A DNA stretch of 64,000 nucleotides from Phytohabitans sp036906915 (GCF_036906915.1 NZ_JBAKHX010000002.1:62001-126000); one strand, 5' to 3'. Counted from the stretch's first letter, positions 1 through 9,372 are shown. The notes: generated from the sequence alone by a model not told the origin. Made by a program: numbers and translations.

Positions 1-466
1 GGTTGGCGCCCACCTTGAATATGTACTGGCGTTCGTTCAGGGGGGTCGTCGCGGCGTTGACCGGCGCCAGCGAGATGGTCGGCACCTTGGCGTCGTTCGC
101 TGTCTTGACCGCCGCGACGATGCAGTCGCCGCAGACGCCGGTGATGATCGCGGCGACGGCGGAGTTGCTGGTGAACTCGCTGATGTTCGAGGTGGACAGT
201 GTCTTGTCGGAGCGGTTGTCGCGCACGTCGAGCTTTATACGACGCCCACCCAGCACGCCTGACACGTTGATCTGCTCGACCTTGAGACGCAGTGCGCGCT
301 CGTAGGCTGTGCCCACAGCGGCCGCTGCACCGGACAGCTCCAGATCGGCGGCGATGAGAATGTCACCTTTGGACTCCGGCTCGCTTGCGGAGTCGCAGCC
401 GGCTGCCGACGCCAGCAGGGCGGCGGACAACGCCGCCGCGAGGAGCGCGGAACGGGTGGGCCTCAA
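1..466 (-). CDS. ABC-type substrate-binding lipoprotein, N-terminal part (runs off window)
   Basis: Only the first ~155 residues are in the window. The start is a TTG preceded by a strong GGAGG Shine-Dalgarno sequence about 5 bases upstream. The product opens with an Arg-containing n-region, an Ala/Leu-rich hydrophobic stretch and a lipobox ending AAGC, so it should be an exported lipoprotein. After the Cys the chain follows the pattern of Peripla_BP_6 (branched-chain amino acid type) binding proteins: ILIAADLELSG near the start, a segment YERALRLKVEQIN, then a T-N-I-SEFT region. The ligand cannot be deduced. It is transcribed away from the conservon. No permease or ATPase is visible because the rest lies outside the window. 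Confidence 0.8.
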   Translation of the reverse strand, partial: MRPTRSALLAAALSAALLASAAGCDSASEPESKGDILIAADLELSGAAAAVGTAYERALRLKVEQINVSGVLGGRRIKLDVRDNRSDKTLSTSNISEFTSNSAVAAIITGVCGDCIVAAVKTANDAKVPTISLAPVNAATTPLNERQYIFKVGAN

Positions 467-873
467 CTCAGTCCTCCAGATGGCGGCCCGACAACAGGGC
501 CCGCCTACAAGCGGCGATTGGTTAGCGGCATTGAACCGGAAGAACCTTGCCAATGGGGGACGCGGGGGTCAAGGGGGGCGGTACCTCAGCCGTGAGACTG
601 CCATCCCGCATAGTGGACAGTCCTTGATCCTCAATGTCGTTACTCTGTATACACGGCCCGTCACGATGCGCTGTTTTGGCTGTTCGAGACCCCTCGATCT
701 GATGTGACTGAGCGGTCATTAGGTCAGCTGCGACCGATTCCTGCCCGACTGAGGCTTCCCAAACAGGCTTTATATCTGATGAAATCGCCGCCGTGCCGCG
801 TGCTGCGCTTCCCGGTGCACAAAAGTGGCGGCCGGGCGTGTGGAGCGCGGGAGACGACGACGGAGGCGATGTC
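467..873. other. Non-coding divergent region between the lipoprotein gene and the conservon
   Basis: About 400 bases without a credible gene. It must hold the promoters for the leftward lipoprotein gene and the rightward cvn operon. The only good sigma-70-type match I see on the plus strand is at 624-653. Open frames here are reading-frame shadows of the high-GC DNA and have no ribosome binding site or recognisable product. Confidence 0.6.
624..653 (+). promoter_or_regulatory. Candidate promoter for the cvn operon
   Basis: TTGATC (624-629) and TATACA (648-653) are separated by 18 bases, close to the principal sigma factor consensus. Transcription from here would give a leader of about 210 bases before cvnA. 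Prediction by eye only. Confidence 0.35.
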
Positions 874-3800
874 GTGAGCACCGGACCTACGACCCTGCCC
901 GCAAGCGGTGTGCAGGCCGGTGGCGGGCGTCGATTCCTGCCGCGCCTGCGCGACACCAAGATCAGAACCAAGCTGGGGCTGATCCTCGTCGTGCCGGTCA
1001 TAGCTATCGTGGCACTGGCCGGGGTCCGGCTCGTCGACAGTGCGCAGCGTGCCGCCGACGCCAGCCTCATCCGATCCCTCACCAGGCTGTCGGCCGACGT
1101 TTCGGAGATAGCGCACGAGGCGCACAACGAGCGGATGGCGGCGGCCCGCTTCCTGACCAGCACCAACCCGGCCGGCGGCACGGCGGCGTTCACCCAGCAG
1201 ACGCAGCGCACGGACGCGCTGGTCGCCGCCTACACCCGTGACCGGGCCGACCTCGGAGACGTGCCCGCCGCGGTCGAGGATCGGCTCGCGGACATCGACG
1301 ACAAGCTGGGCGTGCTCGGTGCCATCCGGCAGGACGTGCTGTCCCGGGCGCAGCGCTCGCCGGCCGAGGCTGTGGTGCGGTACACCGGCATGATCGACTC
1401 CTTGGTCGAATACCCCCAGGTGGTTGGTCAGATCGCTGGCCAGGGCGAGCTGGCCGACAGGCTGCGCGCGGCGGCCGCGTTCGCCGATCTGAAGGCTGCC
1501 GTCGGCGACGAACAGGCGGTCACCTACGCGGCACTGGTGGGCGACGGCACCCTGGACCGCGAGCAGTACTCGGCCTTCGTCGCCACCCTGGCCAGCCAGC
1601 AGCAAGCCTTGGAAGAGTTCAACCTGACCGCCGACGCGGCGCAGCAGTCGATCGTCGGCGCGGCCGTCCGGGGCGACGCGGTCGACCTCTCCGACCGCGT
1701 GGCCAACCAGGTGGCCCAGTCGATCGGCGCCAACAGGGGTTCCCTCAACGCGGACGAGGCGTCCAGCGCCGTCGGCGCGATCACCAACCTCATGCGGTTC
1801 GCCGAGATCCGCCTGCAGGACCAGCTCGCCGCCGACGCCGATGTGCTGCGGGCCGACGTTGTCCGCCAGACCGTGATCGAGTCGATCGTGGTGCTCATCA
1901 CGCTGATGCTGGCGATCACGCTCGCGGTCGTGTTGGTCCGCTCGCTGAACGGCTCGCTGCGTCGCCTGCGCGAAGGCGCCCTCGCCGTGGCCAACCGTGA
2001 CCTGCCCGAGGCCGTCGCGAAGCTGCGCGACGTGCGCAGCCTCGGCGAAGGCGGCGCTGACGATGTGGTGCGGCAGGTCCGAGACGCGATTCGATTGCCC
2101 AACCGCGACGAGGTCGGCCAGGTGGCGCAGGCGTTCAACGTCGTACACAGGGAGGCGGTACGCATCGCGGCCGAGCAGGCCGCCCTGCGTACCAGCGTCT
2201 CCGCGATGTTCCTCAACCTGGCCCGCCGCAGTCAGGCGCTGGTCGACCGGATGATCGGCGAGCTCGACATGATCGAGCGCGGCGAGGAGGACCCCAAGCG
2301 GCTGGCCCAGCTCTTCCAGCTCGACCACCTCGCCACCCGAATGCGCCGCAACGACGAAAACCTGCTCGTCCTGGCCGGCGCCGACTCGACACCGCCACGC
2401 CGCGACGACGCGCTCCTGGTCGACGTGCTGCGGGCCGCCCAGTCCGAGGTCGAGCTGTACAACCGGATCGAGTTCGGCACGGTCGACGTCGACATCTCGG
2501 TGGCCGCGCACGCGGTCAACGACGTGGTGCGGCTCCTCGCCGAGTTGCTCGACAACGCCACCCGGTTCTCACCGCCCAACACCGTCGTGGTCGCCGACGC
2601 CCGGCGCATCCGCGACTACGTGCTGCTGCAGATCGAAGACCGCGGTCTCGGCCTCACCGAAGACCAGCTCGACGCGCTCAACCGCCGGTTGGCCCAGCCG
2701 CCCACCGTCGACGTGGCGGCTTTCCGGCTGATGGGCCTCGCCGTCGTGGGCCGGCTCGCGTCCCGGTACGGCATCCGGGTGGAGCTGCGCCCCAACGCCG
2801 AGGGCGGCACGGTCGCGCAGATCACCCTGCCGAGCGGCATCGTGGTACTGCCGAAGCCGCGCACCCGCGAGCAGGTGCTCTCCCGGCCGCGTTCGCCGCT
2901 CGCCGTCGAGCCGTCGCCGGCCAGTTCCGCGCCAGTGTCGGCGGGAGGCTGGCCGCAGCAGTCCGTCGTGTCCGCCCTGGGCGCGCGCACCTCCGCCGCG
3001 ACCCTGTCCGACCCTTGGCCCGGCAGCGGCGCCCGTCCGGACTGGAACGACAACGCCGTACCCGTCAACGCGGCCGCGCAGACCAGCACCTACCCGACGC
3101 TCGGCGAATCGGCCGCGCAGGCGGGCCTTGGCAGCCCCACCGTGGCGTACCCGACCGTGTCGGGCCTGCCGCGCCGGGCGGGCGGTGCGACCGGCCAGCA
3201 GGAAACGATCATCCCGGCCACCGCGCACCCGATGACGCCAGCGATGCTGCCGCCCGCCGGTCTGCCTTCCGGGCCGGTCGCCGGGCCCGCGGCTGCCGCC
3301 GTGCGCGAAGATGCCGGCGAGGCGCCGATCTTCCGGGAGATGGAAGCGGTCTGGTTCCGCTCGCACGGGTCGGCGTCCACCGAGATCTTCAGCCGGCCAC
3401 CGGGCGGCTTCGACCAGCCACCCGCTGCCGCCTCGCCCACCGCACCGCCGGCCACCCGGCCGACCGGGTTCGGTGCGGCCGCCCAGAGCGGCTCCGGCTC
3501 CGGGTTCGCACCGACGAATGGCGGGCAGGGCCAACCCCCGCGCCCGCCGGTGAGCCCGCCGGCCGCGTACAGCCCGCCTCCGGTGCCACCGGTCGCGCAG
3601 CCGGCGCCAGCGGCTGAGCCCGTAGTGCCGCGTCAGCGTCTCGGCACCGAAGACGGCTGGCGCACAGCTGCGGATGAGGGCTGGAAGCGGGCTGAGCGGG
3701 CCTCTCAGCCTCAACCGGCCGGCACCACTAGGTCCGGCCTACCCAAGCGGACTCCGCAGGCTCAGCTTGTGCCTGGCGGGGTGGAATCGAAGACCGGTCG

Positions 3801-3927
3801 GGAGAAGACCAGGCGGACCCCAGACGAGGTGCGCGGGCTGCTGTCGGCGTACCACCGGGGCGTGCAGCGCGGCCGTTCGGCCGGCAAGGCGCCCTCCTCG
3901 AACTCGACCAAGGAGACCAGCGGATGA
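874..3927 (+). CDS. cvnA: Conservon sensor protein CvnA: nitrate/nitrite-sensor-like domain with histidine-kinase-type ATPase
   Basis: Membrane sensor of a conservon. The GTG start has GGAGG seven bases upstream. Order: cytoplasmic N-terminus; TM1 at about 33-52; an extracellular helical region (~53-330) resembling the NIT nitrate/nitrite-sensing domain; TM2 at ~333-352; a HAMP-like linker; then an ATPase with an N box (LLDNATRFSPP, ~558-568) and a G box (EDRGLGLT). A Pro/Ala-rich tail of ~350 residues follows, likely disordered. No canonical H-box phospho-acceptor is evident, as is usual for CvnA proteins, which are thought to signal through the roadblock/GTPase partners. It overlaps cvnB by four bases (ATGA). 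The signal is unknown; proximity to nitrate genes is suggestive only. Confidence 0.9.
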   Translation: MSTGPTTLPASGVQAGGGRRFLPRLRDTKIRTKLGLILVVPVIAIVALAGVRLVDSAQRAADASLIRSLTRLSADVSEIAHEAHNERMAAARFLTSTNPAGGTAAFTQQTQRTDALVAAYTRDRADLGDVPAAVEDRLADIDDKLGVLGAIRQDVLSRAQRSPAEAVVRYTGMIDSLVEYPQVVGQIAGQGELADRLRAAAAFADLKAAVGDEQAVTYAALVGDGTLDREQYSAFVATLASQQQALEEFNLTADAAQQSIVGAAVRGDAVDLSDRVANQVAQSIGANRGSLNADEASSAVGAITNLMRFAEIRLQDQLAADADVLRADVVRQTVIESIVVLITLMLAITLAVVLVRSLNGSLRRLREGALAVANRDLPEAVAKLRDVRSLGEGGADDVVRQVRDAIRLPNRDEVGQVAQAFNVVHREAVRIAAEQAALRTSVSAMFLNLARRSQALVDRMIGELDMIERGEEDPKRLAQLFQLDHLATRMRRNDENLLVLAGADSTPPRRDDALLVDVLRAAQSEVELYNRIEFGTVDVDISVAAHAVNDVVRLLAELLDNATRFSPPNTVVVADARRIRDYVLLQIEDRGLGLTEDQLDALNRRLAQPPTVDVAAFRLMGLAVVGRLASRYGIRVELRPNAEGGTVAQITLPSGIVVLPKPRTREQVLSRPRSPLAVEPSPASSAPVSAGGWPQQSVVSALGARTSAATLSDPWPGSGARPDWNDNAVPVNAAAQTSTYPTLGESAAQAGLGSPTVAYPTVSGLPRRAGGATGQQETIIPATAHPMTPAMLPPAGLPSGPVAGPAAAAVREDAGEAPIFREMEAVWFRSHGSASTEIFSRPPGGFDQPPAAASPTAPPATRPTGFGAAAQSGSGSGFAPTNGGQGQPPRPPVSPPAAYSPPPVPPVAQPAPAAEPVVPRQRLGTEDGWRTAADEGWKRAERASQPQPAGTTRSGLPKRTPQAQLVPGGVESKTGREKTRRTPDEVRGLLSAYHRGVQRGRSAGKAPSSNSTKETSG

Positions 3928-4328
3928 CCAGGCCGACGATGCAGGACATGAGTTGGCTGCTCAGCAACTTCGCCGACAGCGTCGCGGGGATCGCGCACGT
4001 CGTGGCGGTGTCGGCGGACGGCCTGCTCCTCGCGTCCTCGCGCGACCTGCCAACCGACCGGGCCGACCAGCTCGCCGCGATCACCTCCGGCGTGGTGAGC
4101 CTGACCGACGGAGCCTCCCGCATGTTCAGCGCCGGAGGCGTGCTCCAGACCGTCATCGAGATGGACAGCGGATACCTCTTCCTGATGTCCATCAGCGACG
4201 GTTCTTCCATGGCTGTGCTGGCGGCGCGGAGCTGCGACGTCGGCCAGGTCGGATACGAGATGGCGCTCCTGGTCGAACGGGTCGGTGCGGCGCTGTCGCC
4301 GGCTACCCGGGAGGCCGTGAGCCGCTAA
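3924..4328 (+). CDS. cvnB: Conservon roadblock/LC7 protein CvnB
   Basis: A 134-residue soluble protein of the Roadblock/LC7 family, the usual second gene of a conservon. It begins with MQDMSWLLSNFAD and has the alternating beta/alpha pattern of roadblock domains (HVVAVSADGLLLASS, later YLFLMSISDGSSMAVLA). In other actinomycetes such proteins bind the CvnD GTPase and act as an adaptor or GTPase-regulating protein. ATGA overlap with cvnA implies translational coupling. Confidence 0.92.
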   Translation: MTRPTMQDMSWLLSNFADSVAGIAHVVAVSADGLLLASSRDLPTDRADQLAAITSGVVSLTDGASRMFSAGGVLQTVIEMDSGYLFLMSISDGSSMAVLAARSCDVGQVGYEMALLVERVGAALSPATREAVSR

Positions 4329-4361
4329 CGCCCACGTCTTTCGAAGGGAGGTGACCGCGTG

Positions 4362-4727
4362 ATGGACCAGCCGCGCGAAGACCCGCGGGGCGCGTTGGTC
4401 CGGCCGTACGCGGTTACCCGTGGGCGTACCGAACCCCGCCAGGACATCGCCATCGAGGCGGTCCTGGTCGCATCCACGGCCGCCGTCCAGGAGTCCCGGT
4501 TCGCCGGCCACGACAAACACCGCATCGCCACCGTCTGCGAAAACCGCGCACAGTCGCTGGCGGAGATCGCGGCATACACCCGGCTGCCCTTGGGCGTGGC
4601 CCGGGTACTGGTCGCCGACATGGTGGCCGAGGGCCTGCTGACCCTGCACAGCGCCGCTCCGGTTGAAGCGTACGAGGAGCGGATGGAACTCCTTGAGAGG
4701 GTATTGAGTGGACTTCGCAGGCTATAA
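4362..4727 (+). CDS. cvnC: Conservon DUF742 protein CvnC
   Basis: A ~121-residue DUF742 protein, third gene of the conservon. Hallmarks visible: VRPYAVTRGRT near the N-terminus, a central winged-helix-like segment (CENRAQSLAEIAAYTRLPLG, VARVLVADM), and the end LERVLSGLRRL. A strong AGGGAGG ribosome binding site precedes the start; a GTG three bases earlier (4359) is equally possible. The 3' end overlaps cvnD by 20 bases. Its role may be DNA binding or scaffolding, but the biochemistry of the family is poorly defined. Confidence 0.92.
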   Translation: MDQPREDPRGALVRPYAVTRGRTEPRQDIAIEAVLVASTAAVQESRFAGHDKHRIATVCENRAQSLAEIAAYTRLPLGVARVLVADMVAEGLLTLHSAAPVEAYEERMELLERVLSGLRRL

Positions 4728-5361
4728 CCCAGCGGAGCGACCTGGAAACCCAGCGGGTCAAGCCGGGGCGCGCCGCGGTCGAGGGATCACCTCCGCGAAG
4801 ATCGTGGTCGCCGGCGGGTTCGGTGTGGGTAAGACGACGCTCGTCGGCGCGGTTTCCGAGATCACGCCGCTCACCACCGAAGCGGTGATGACGGCCGCTG
4901 GTGTCGGCATCGACGACCCGTCAAAGGTGCCCGGCAAGGAGACGACCACGGTCGCCATGGACTTCGGCCGCATCACCATGGCCGAAGACCTGATCCTGTA
5001 CCTGTTCGGCACGCCCGGCCAGACCCGGTTCTGGTTCATGTGGGACGAGATCATCCGAGGTGCCGTGGGCGCCGCGGTGCTTGTCGACACCCGCCGGATC
5101 GCCGACGCCTTCGCGCCTCTGGACTACTTCGAGAACCGCCAGCTCCCGTACCTGGTGGCGCTGAACCACTTCGACGGCGCGCCCCGATACGAGCTGGACG
5201 AGGTGCGCGAGGCACTCGCGATCTCACCGCACGTGCCGCTGATGATGACCGACGCCCGCCACCGCGACCAGGTCAAGCAGGTGCTGGTCAGCGTTGTCGA
5301 GCACGCCATGATGATGCTGCGCGGCGAGCGCGGCAGGGGCGCTCCAGCGCCCGTGGGCTGA
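4708..5361 (+). CDS. cvnD: Conservon small GTPase CvnD
   Basis: A 217-residue P-loop GTPase, the fourth conservon gene. Walker A is GGFGVGKTT (about residues 36-44); the switch/Walker B region is LYLFGTPGQTRFWFMWDE; the base-specificity motif is VALNHFDG, the Asn-x-x-Asp form seen in this family in place of NKxD. It presumably receives the signal from CvnA through CvnB. The GTG start lies inside cvnC, so translation is coupled. A strong hairpin follows the stop codon. Confidence 0.93.
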   Translation: MDFAGYNPAERPGNPAGQAGARRGRGITSAKIVVAGGFGVGKTTLVGAVSEITPLTTEAVMTAAGVGIDDPSKVPGKETTTVAMDFGRITMAEDLILYLFGTPGQTRFWFMWDEIIRGAVGAAVLVDTRRIADAFAPLDYFENRQLPYLVALNHFDGAPRYELDEVREALAISPHVPLMMTDARHRDQVKQVLVSVVEHAMMMLRGERGRGAPAPVG

Positions 5362-5368
5362 CGTTGAT

Positions 5369-5390
5369 GGCGGGCGCGCCAGCGCCCGCC
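5369..5390. terminator. Hairpin between cvnD and nnaR
   Basis: A perfect 9-bp stem GGCGGGCGC / GCGCCCGCC with a 4-base loop lies between two convergent genes. There is no T-tract, which is common for actinomycete terminators. It could serve both strands. Confidence 0.6.
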
Positions 5391-5405
5391 CCACCCGCGT
5401 CCGGC

Positions 5406-6494
5406 TCAGTCGATTGGCAGGCGGTAGCCGCGCTTCACCACGGTCTGGACGACGCCCGGTGCGCCCAGACCCGCCCGGAGGCGGGCCACCGCCATCTCCA
5501 CCGCGTGCTCGTCGGCGCCCCGCGGCAGCGTGCGCAGCAGGGCCGCCCGCGAGAGCACCCGCCCCGGCGTTGCGGCCAGCGCCCGCAGCACCGCCATCGG
5601 CGCCGGCGCCAGCGGCCGCAGCTCGCCGTCCACCACGGCGGCGTGGCCGCGCAGCGTCAACACGTGCCCGGCAACCTTGAGGTTCACCGCCCGCTGGGGC
5701 AGCTCGTCGACGATCGTGCGGACCAGCGCGCCGAGCCTGGCGCGGGTCGGCGCCACCACCGGCACCCCGTACCGGCGCAGCGGTGCCGCCGTGACCGGCC
5801 CGACGCAGGCGGCCAGCACGTCGGAGCGCAGCGCGTCGAGCACCGCGTCACTGCCCGGGCCGGCGGCCCGCAGCAGCGCACCCACCGCGGGCGCCGACGT
5901 AAACGTGACCGCGTCGACGAGCCGGCCGGTGACCAGATCGACCAGGCGGTGCAGGGGAGCGGGGTCGGTCGGCGGCGCCCACCGGTACACGGGCACCTCG
6001 ATCACGGTGGCCCCGGCGGCCTCCAGGGCGGCTGTGCACTCGGGCTGGCGCTCGCCGTGCAGCTGCATGGCGACCACCTGACCGGCGACGCCGCGCTGCT
6101 GGAGGTGCTCGATGACCTCGTCGCAGCTCTCTCCCGCCGGCGACCACTCGTCGTGCAGGCCGGCGGCTCTGATCGCGCCGCGCGCCTTGGGCCCGCGGGC
6201 CACGATGTAGGCGTCGGACAGCACCGACTTGAGCGGCTCCGCCAACCCCCAACCCTCGGCCGCCTCCAGCCAGCCGCGCATGCCGATGCCGGTGTTGGCC
6301 ATCACCACGTCGGGCGGGGAGTCGAGGCAGGCGCGGGTCGCGGCTCGCAGCTCGGTGTCGTCGGCGAGCGGCACGATGCGCAGCGCCGGGGCCAGTACGA
6401 CCCGGGCGCCGCGCCGCTCCAGCAGTGCGGCCAGCTCGTCGCGGCGCCGGTCGGCGGTCACTCCGACGGTGAAGCCGGAGAGTTCGTCTGACAT
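5406..6494 (-). CDS. nnaR: Nitrate/nitrite-assimilation regulator NnaR (HemD-like domain plus winged helix)
   Basis: Two-domain protein of 362 residues. Residues ~1-265 follow uroporphyrinogen-III synthase (HemD): FTVGVTADRRRDELAALL near the start, later VDAVTFTSAPAVGALL. Residues ~270-362 are an OmpR-type winged helix ending VVKRGYRLPID. This architecture matches NnaR of Streptomyces and M. smegmatis and Rv0260c of M. tuberculosis, which regulate nitrate/nitrite genes; the HemD part may be a ligand sensor rather than an enzyme. It is the last gene of the nas/nir operon and shares a TGATG junction with nirD. Function is inferred from architecture and location. Confidence 0.88.
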   Translation of the reverse strand: MSDELSGFTVGVTADRRRDELAALLERRGARVVLAPALRIVPLADDTELRAATRACLDSPPDVVMANTGIGMRGWLEAAEGWGLAEPLKSVLSDAYIVARGPKARGAIRAAGLHDEWSPAGESCDEVIEHLQQRGVAGQVVAMQLHGERQPECTAALEAAGATVIEVPVYRWAPPTDPAPLHRLVDLVTGRLVDAVTFTSAPAVGALLRAAGPGSDAVLDALRSDVLAACVGPVTAAPLRRYGVPVVAPTRARLGALVRTIVDELPQRAVNLKVAGHVLTLRGHAAVVDGELRPLAPAPMAVLRALAATPGRVLSRAALLRTLPRGADEHAVEMAVARLRAGLGAPGVVQTVVKRGYRLPID

Positions 6495-6832
6495 CAGCGG
6501 GAGATCTCGATCATGTCATCACGTAGCCGGACGGCGTAGACGGGCACGGACACCCCGGGCTCGTCGAGGCACTCCCCGGTGCGCAGGTCGTACACCTGCT
6601 TGTGCAGCGGGGATGCGACGGTCGGCGCGTCGCCACGGGTGCCGACGATGCCGCGAGACATCACGTAGGCGCCAGCGATCGGGTCGCGGTTGCCGATGGC
6701 GTACAGGCTGCCGTCGAACGTGCGGAAGATGGCCACCTGCTCGCCGTCGACCAGGGCGGCGACGCCGCGCTCCGGATCCACCCGCGCGTACGGGCAGATC
6801 GCTGTCCACTGTTGCGTAAGGGTGTCCGTCAT
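6494..6832 (-). CDS. nirD: Nitrite reductase (NADH) small subunit NirD
   Basis: A 112-residue Rieske-fold protein, the small subunit of assimilatory NADH-nitrite reductase. Typical segments are the N-terminal WTAICPYARVDPERG, EQVAIFRTFDG, and PLHKQVYDLRTGECLD. The Cys-x-His pair needed to bind a Rieske cluster is missing, as is normal for NirD. The ATG start overlaps the nirB stop (ATGA), and its stop overlaps the nnaR start, so expression should be tightly coupled. Other upstream starts in this frame would invade nirB and are unlikely. Confidence 0.93.
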   Translation of the reverse strand: MTDTLTQQWTAICPYARVDPERGVAALVDGEQVAIFRTFDGSLYAIGNRDPIAGAYVMSRGIVGTRGDAPTVASPLHKQVYDLRTGECLDEPGVSVPVYAVRLRDDMIEISR

Positions 6833-9372
6833 TGGCGTGCTCCCATGGTCGGAAGGCCGAGCGCCACGGGGCGGCGCTCTCCCAGAGCCGGGACCGGCTG
6901 CCCGCGCTCCACCTCGAAGGTGATCGAGGGGTCGGGGGTGTCCGGCGCGTTGACGAAGGACGTGAAGCGCCGGACCCGCTCGGGGTCTTCGATGGTGGCC
7001 CGCCATTCGTCCTCGTACGCGCCGACGTGCTGGGCCATCGCGGCGTCCAGCTCGTCGCAGACGCCGAGGGAGTCGTCGACGATGACCGCGCGCAGGTGGT
7101 CGAGGCCGCCCTCCAAGGCCTCGATCCACGCAGCGGTGCGCTGCAGCCGGTCGGCGGTGCGGATGTAGAACATCAGGAACCGGTCGATCAGCCGGACCAG
7201 TTCCTCAGTGGACAGATCGCTGGCGAACAGGTCGGCGTGGCGTGGGCGGAAGCCGCCGTTGCCGCCGACGTACAGGTTCCAGCCGTTGTCGGTGGCGATG
7301 ATGCCGAAGTCCTTGCTGCGCGCCTCGGCGCACTCCCGGGCGCAGCCGGACACCGCCGACTTGAGCTTGTGTGGGGCGCGCAGCCCTCGGTACCGCAGCT
7401 CCAGCGCCACCGCCAGCCCGACCGAGTCCTGCACGCCGTAGCGGCACCAGGTGCTGCCGACGCACGACTTGACCGTGCGCAGCGCCTTGCCGTACGCGTG
7501 GCCCGACTCGAACCCGGCGTCGACCAGCCGGCGCCAGATCTGCGGCAGCTGCTCCACGCGCGCGCCGAACAGGTCGATCCGCTGGCCACCCGTGATCTTC
7601 GTGTACAGGTTGAAGTCGCGGGCTACCTCGCCGATGACGATCAGCTTCTCTGGCGTGATCTCGCCACCCGGGATGCGCGGCACCACCGAGTAGGTGCCGT
7701 CCTTCTGGATGTTGGCGAGGAAGTGGTCGTTGGTGTCCTGCAGCGCCGCCTGCTCGCCGTCCAGGATGTATCCGCTGCCGAGCGCCGCCAGGATCGACGC
7801 GACCGCCGGCTTGCAGATGTCGCAGCCCCGCCCGCGCCCGTGCTCGGTGACCAGCTGCGAGAACGTCCGGATGCCACGGATCCGCACGATCTCGAACAGC
7901 TCCTGCCGGCTGTGCTCGAAGTGCTCGCACAGCGCCTTCGACATCTGTACGCCGGAGACGGTCAGCAGCTGCTTGAGCATCGGTACGCAGGAGCCGCAGC
8001 TCGTGCCGGCGCGGGTGCAGGACTTGATCGCACCGACGTCGGTGCAGCCCTCGTGGATCGCGCCGATGATCTGGTCTTTGGTCACGGCGTTGCAGGAGCA
8101 GACCTGCGCGCTGCCCGGGAGGGCGGCGATGCCGACTCCGGTGCCGCCGCCCTCGGACTCGGGTGCGAGCAGCGCGAGCGGCGGGCCTGGCAGCGGACCG
8201 CCGACGCTGGCACGCAGCGTTGGGTAGGCCGTGGCGTCGCCGACGAGGACGCCGCCGAGCAGTGTCTGCGCGTCGTCGGAGAGCACGAGCTTCGCGTACA
8301 CCCGGGTGGCGGGGTCGGTGAACGTCACGTCGAGGCAGCCCTCGGTGGTGCCGTGCGCGTCGCCGAAGGACGCCACGTCGACGCCGAGCAGCTTCAGCTT
8401 TGTCGACAGGTCGGCGCCGGGGAACGTCGCCTGCCCGCCGAGCAGCCGGTCGGCCACCACCTCGGCCATCGCGTACCCGGGTGCGACCAGGCCGTAGCAG
8501 AGACCTTCGACCGCGGCGCACTCGCCGATCGCGAAGATGCGGTCGTCGGACGTCTGGCACGTGCTGTCGACGAGGATGCCGCCCCGGTCACCCACCGCGA
8601 TGCCGGCATCGCGCGCCACGTCGTCGCGCGGCCGGACGCCGGCGGCGACCACCACGATGTCCGCCTGGATCCACTCTCCATTGGAAAGAACAAGGCCGTG
8701 AACCGCAGCGCCACCTGTGGCGGCCGGGCGGCCGCCGGTGTCATTGCGGGGGCGGATCGCCGTGGTCGCGGCGCCGGTGTGCACCTTGACGTCCAGGTCT
8801 TCGACGTACCGCCGCAGCATCGCGCCGCCGGCCTCGTCGACCTGCACCGGCATCAGCCGCGGCGCGAACTCGATCACGTGCGTCGACAGGTCGAGCAGGC
8901 GCAGGGCGTTGGCCGCCTCAAGGCCGAGCAGACCGCCGCCGATCACGGCACCGGTGCGCTTGCCCTTGGCGAAGTCGCGGATCGCCTCCAGGTCGTCGAG
9001 CGTGCGGTATACGAAGACGCCGGACAGGTCCCTGCCGTCGATCGGAGGCACGAAAGGGTAGGAGCCAGTGGCGAGCACGAGGGCGTCGTACGGATACTCG
9101 CCGGCACCCGTCACAGCGACCCGCCGGTCGCGGTCGACGCTGACCACCGGCTCGCCGAGCCGCAGGTCGACCTCGTCGTCCGGCGTGTGCAGGCTCAGCT
9201 CCTCGGGGCTCACCCCGTCGAAGAACGCCGACAGCCGCACCCGGTCGTACGCGGGCCGGCCCTCCTCGGCGAGGACGGTGATCCGCCACTCGCTCGCGGT
9301 GTCGCGGGAGCGCACTGCCTCCACGAACCGCTGGCCGACCATGCCGTTGCCGACGACCACCAGGTTTTTCAT
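6829..9372 (-). CDS. nirB: Nitrite reductase (NADH) large subunit NirB
   Basis: Catalytic subunit, 847 residues, reducing nitrite to ammonium. Order: N-terminal FAD/NADH oxidoreductase (VVVGNGMVGQRF near the start; second nucleotide site IGGGLLGLEAANAL); a BFD-like [2Fe-2S] domain with paired cysteines (CSCNAVTKDQII then SCGSC); then the ferredoxin-like and siroheme/[4Fe-4S] nitrite reductase domains with CVGSTWC and GCARECAEA, which hold the four cluster cysteines. Length and domain order are normal for NirB. ATGA overlaps join it to the flavoprotein gene upstream and nirD downstream. Confidence 0.96.
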   Translation of the reverse strand: MKNLVVVGNGMVGQRFVEAVRSRDTASEWRITVLAEEGRPAYDRVRLSAFFDGVSPEELSLHTPDDEVDLRLGEPVVSVDRDRRVAVTGAGEYPYDALVLATGSYPFVPPIDGRDLSGVFVYRTLDDLEAIRDFAKGKRTGAVIGGGLLGLEAANALRLLDLSTHVIEFAPRLMPVQVDEAGGAMLRRYVEDLDVKVHTGAATTAIRPRNDTGGRPAATGGAAVHGLVLSNGEWIQADIVVVAAGVRPRDDVARDAGIAVGDRGGILVDSTCQTSDDRIFAIGECAAVEGLCYGLVAPGYAMAEVVADRLLGGQATFPGADLSTKLKLLGVDVASFGDAHGTTEGCLDVTFTDPATRVYAKLVLSDDAQTLLGGVLVGDATAYPTLRASVGGPLPGPPLALLAPESEGGGTGVGIAALPGSAQVCSCNAVTKDQIIGAIHEGCTDVGAIKSCTRAGTSCGSCVPMLKQLLTVSGVQMSKALCEHFEHSRQELFEIVRIRGIRTFSQLVTEHGRGRGCDICKPAVASILAALGSGYILDGEQAALQDTNDHFLANIQKDGTYSVVPRIPGGEITPEKLIVIGEVARDFNLYTKITGGQRIDLFGARVEQLPQIWRRLVDAGFESGHAYGKALRTVKSCVGSTWCRYGVQDSVGLAVALELRYRGLRAPHKLKSAVSGCARECAEARSKDFGIIATDNGWNLYVGGNGGFRPRHADLFASDLSTEELVRLIDRFLMFYIRTADRLQRTAAWIEALEGGLDHLRAVIVDDSLGVCDELDAAMAQHVGAYEDEWRATIEDPERVRRFTSFVNAPDTPDPSITFEVERGQPVPALGERRPVALGLPTMGARQ

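Noticed and set aside
724..2511. Long minus-strand open frame opposite cvnA
   Set aside because: The cvnA product has clear domains, a Shine-Dalgarno and conserved neighbours; the antisense frame is open only because of third-position GC bias.
6494..6832. NirD as a mutated Rieske protein that has lost its cluster
   Set aside because: Absence of the cluster-binding Cys/His is normal for the NirD small subunit, so it is not an anomaly.
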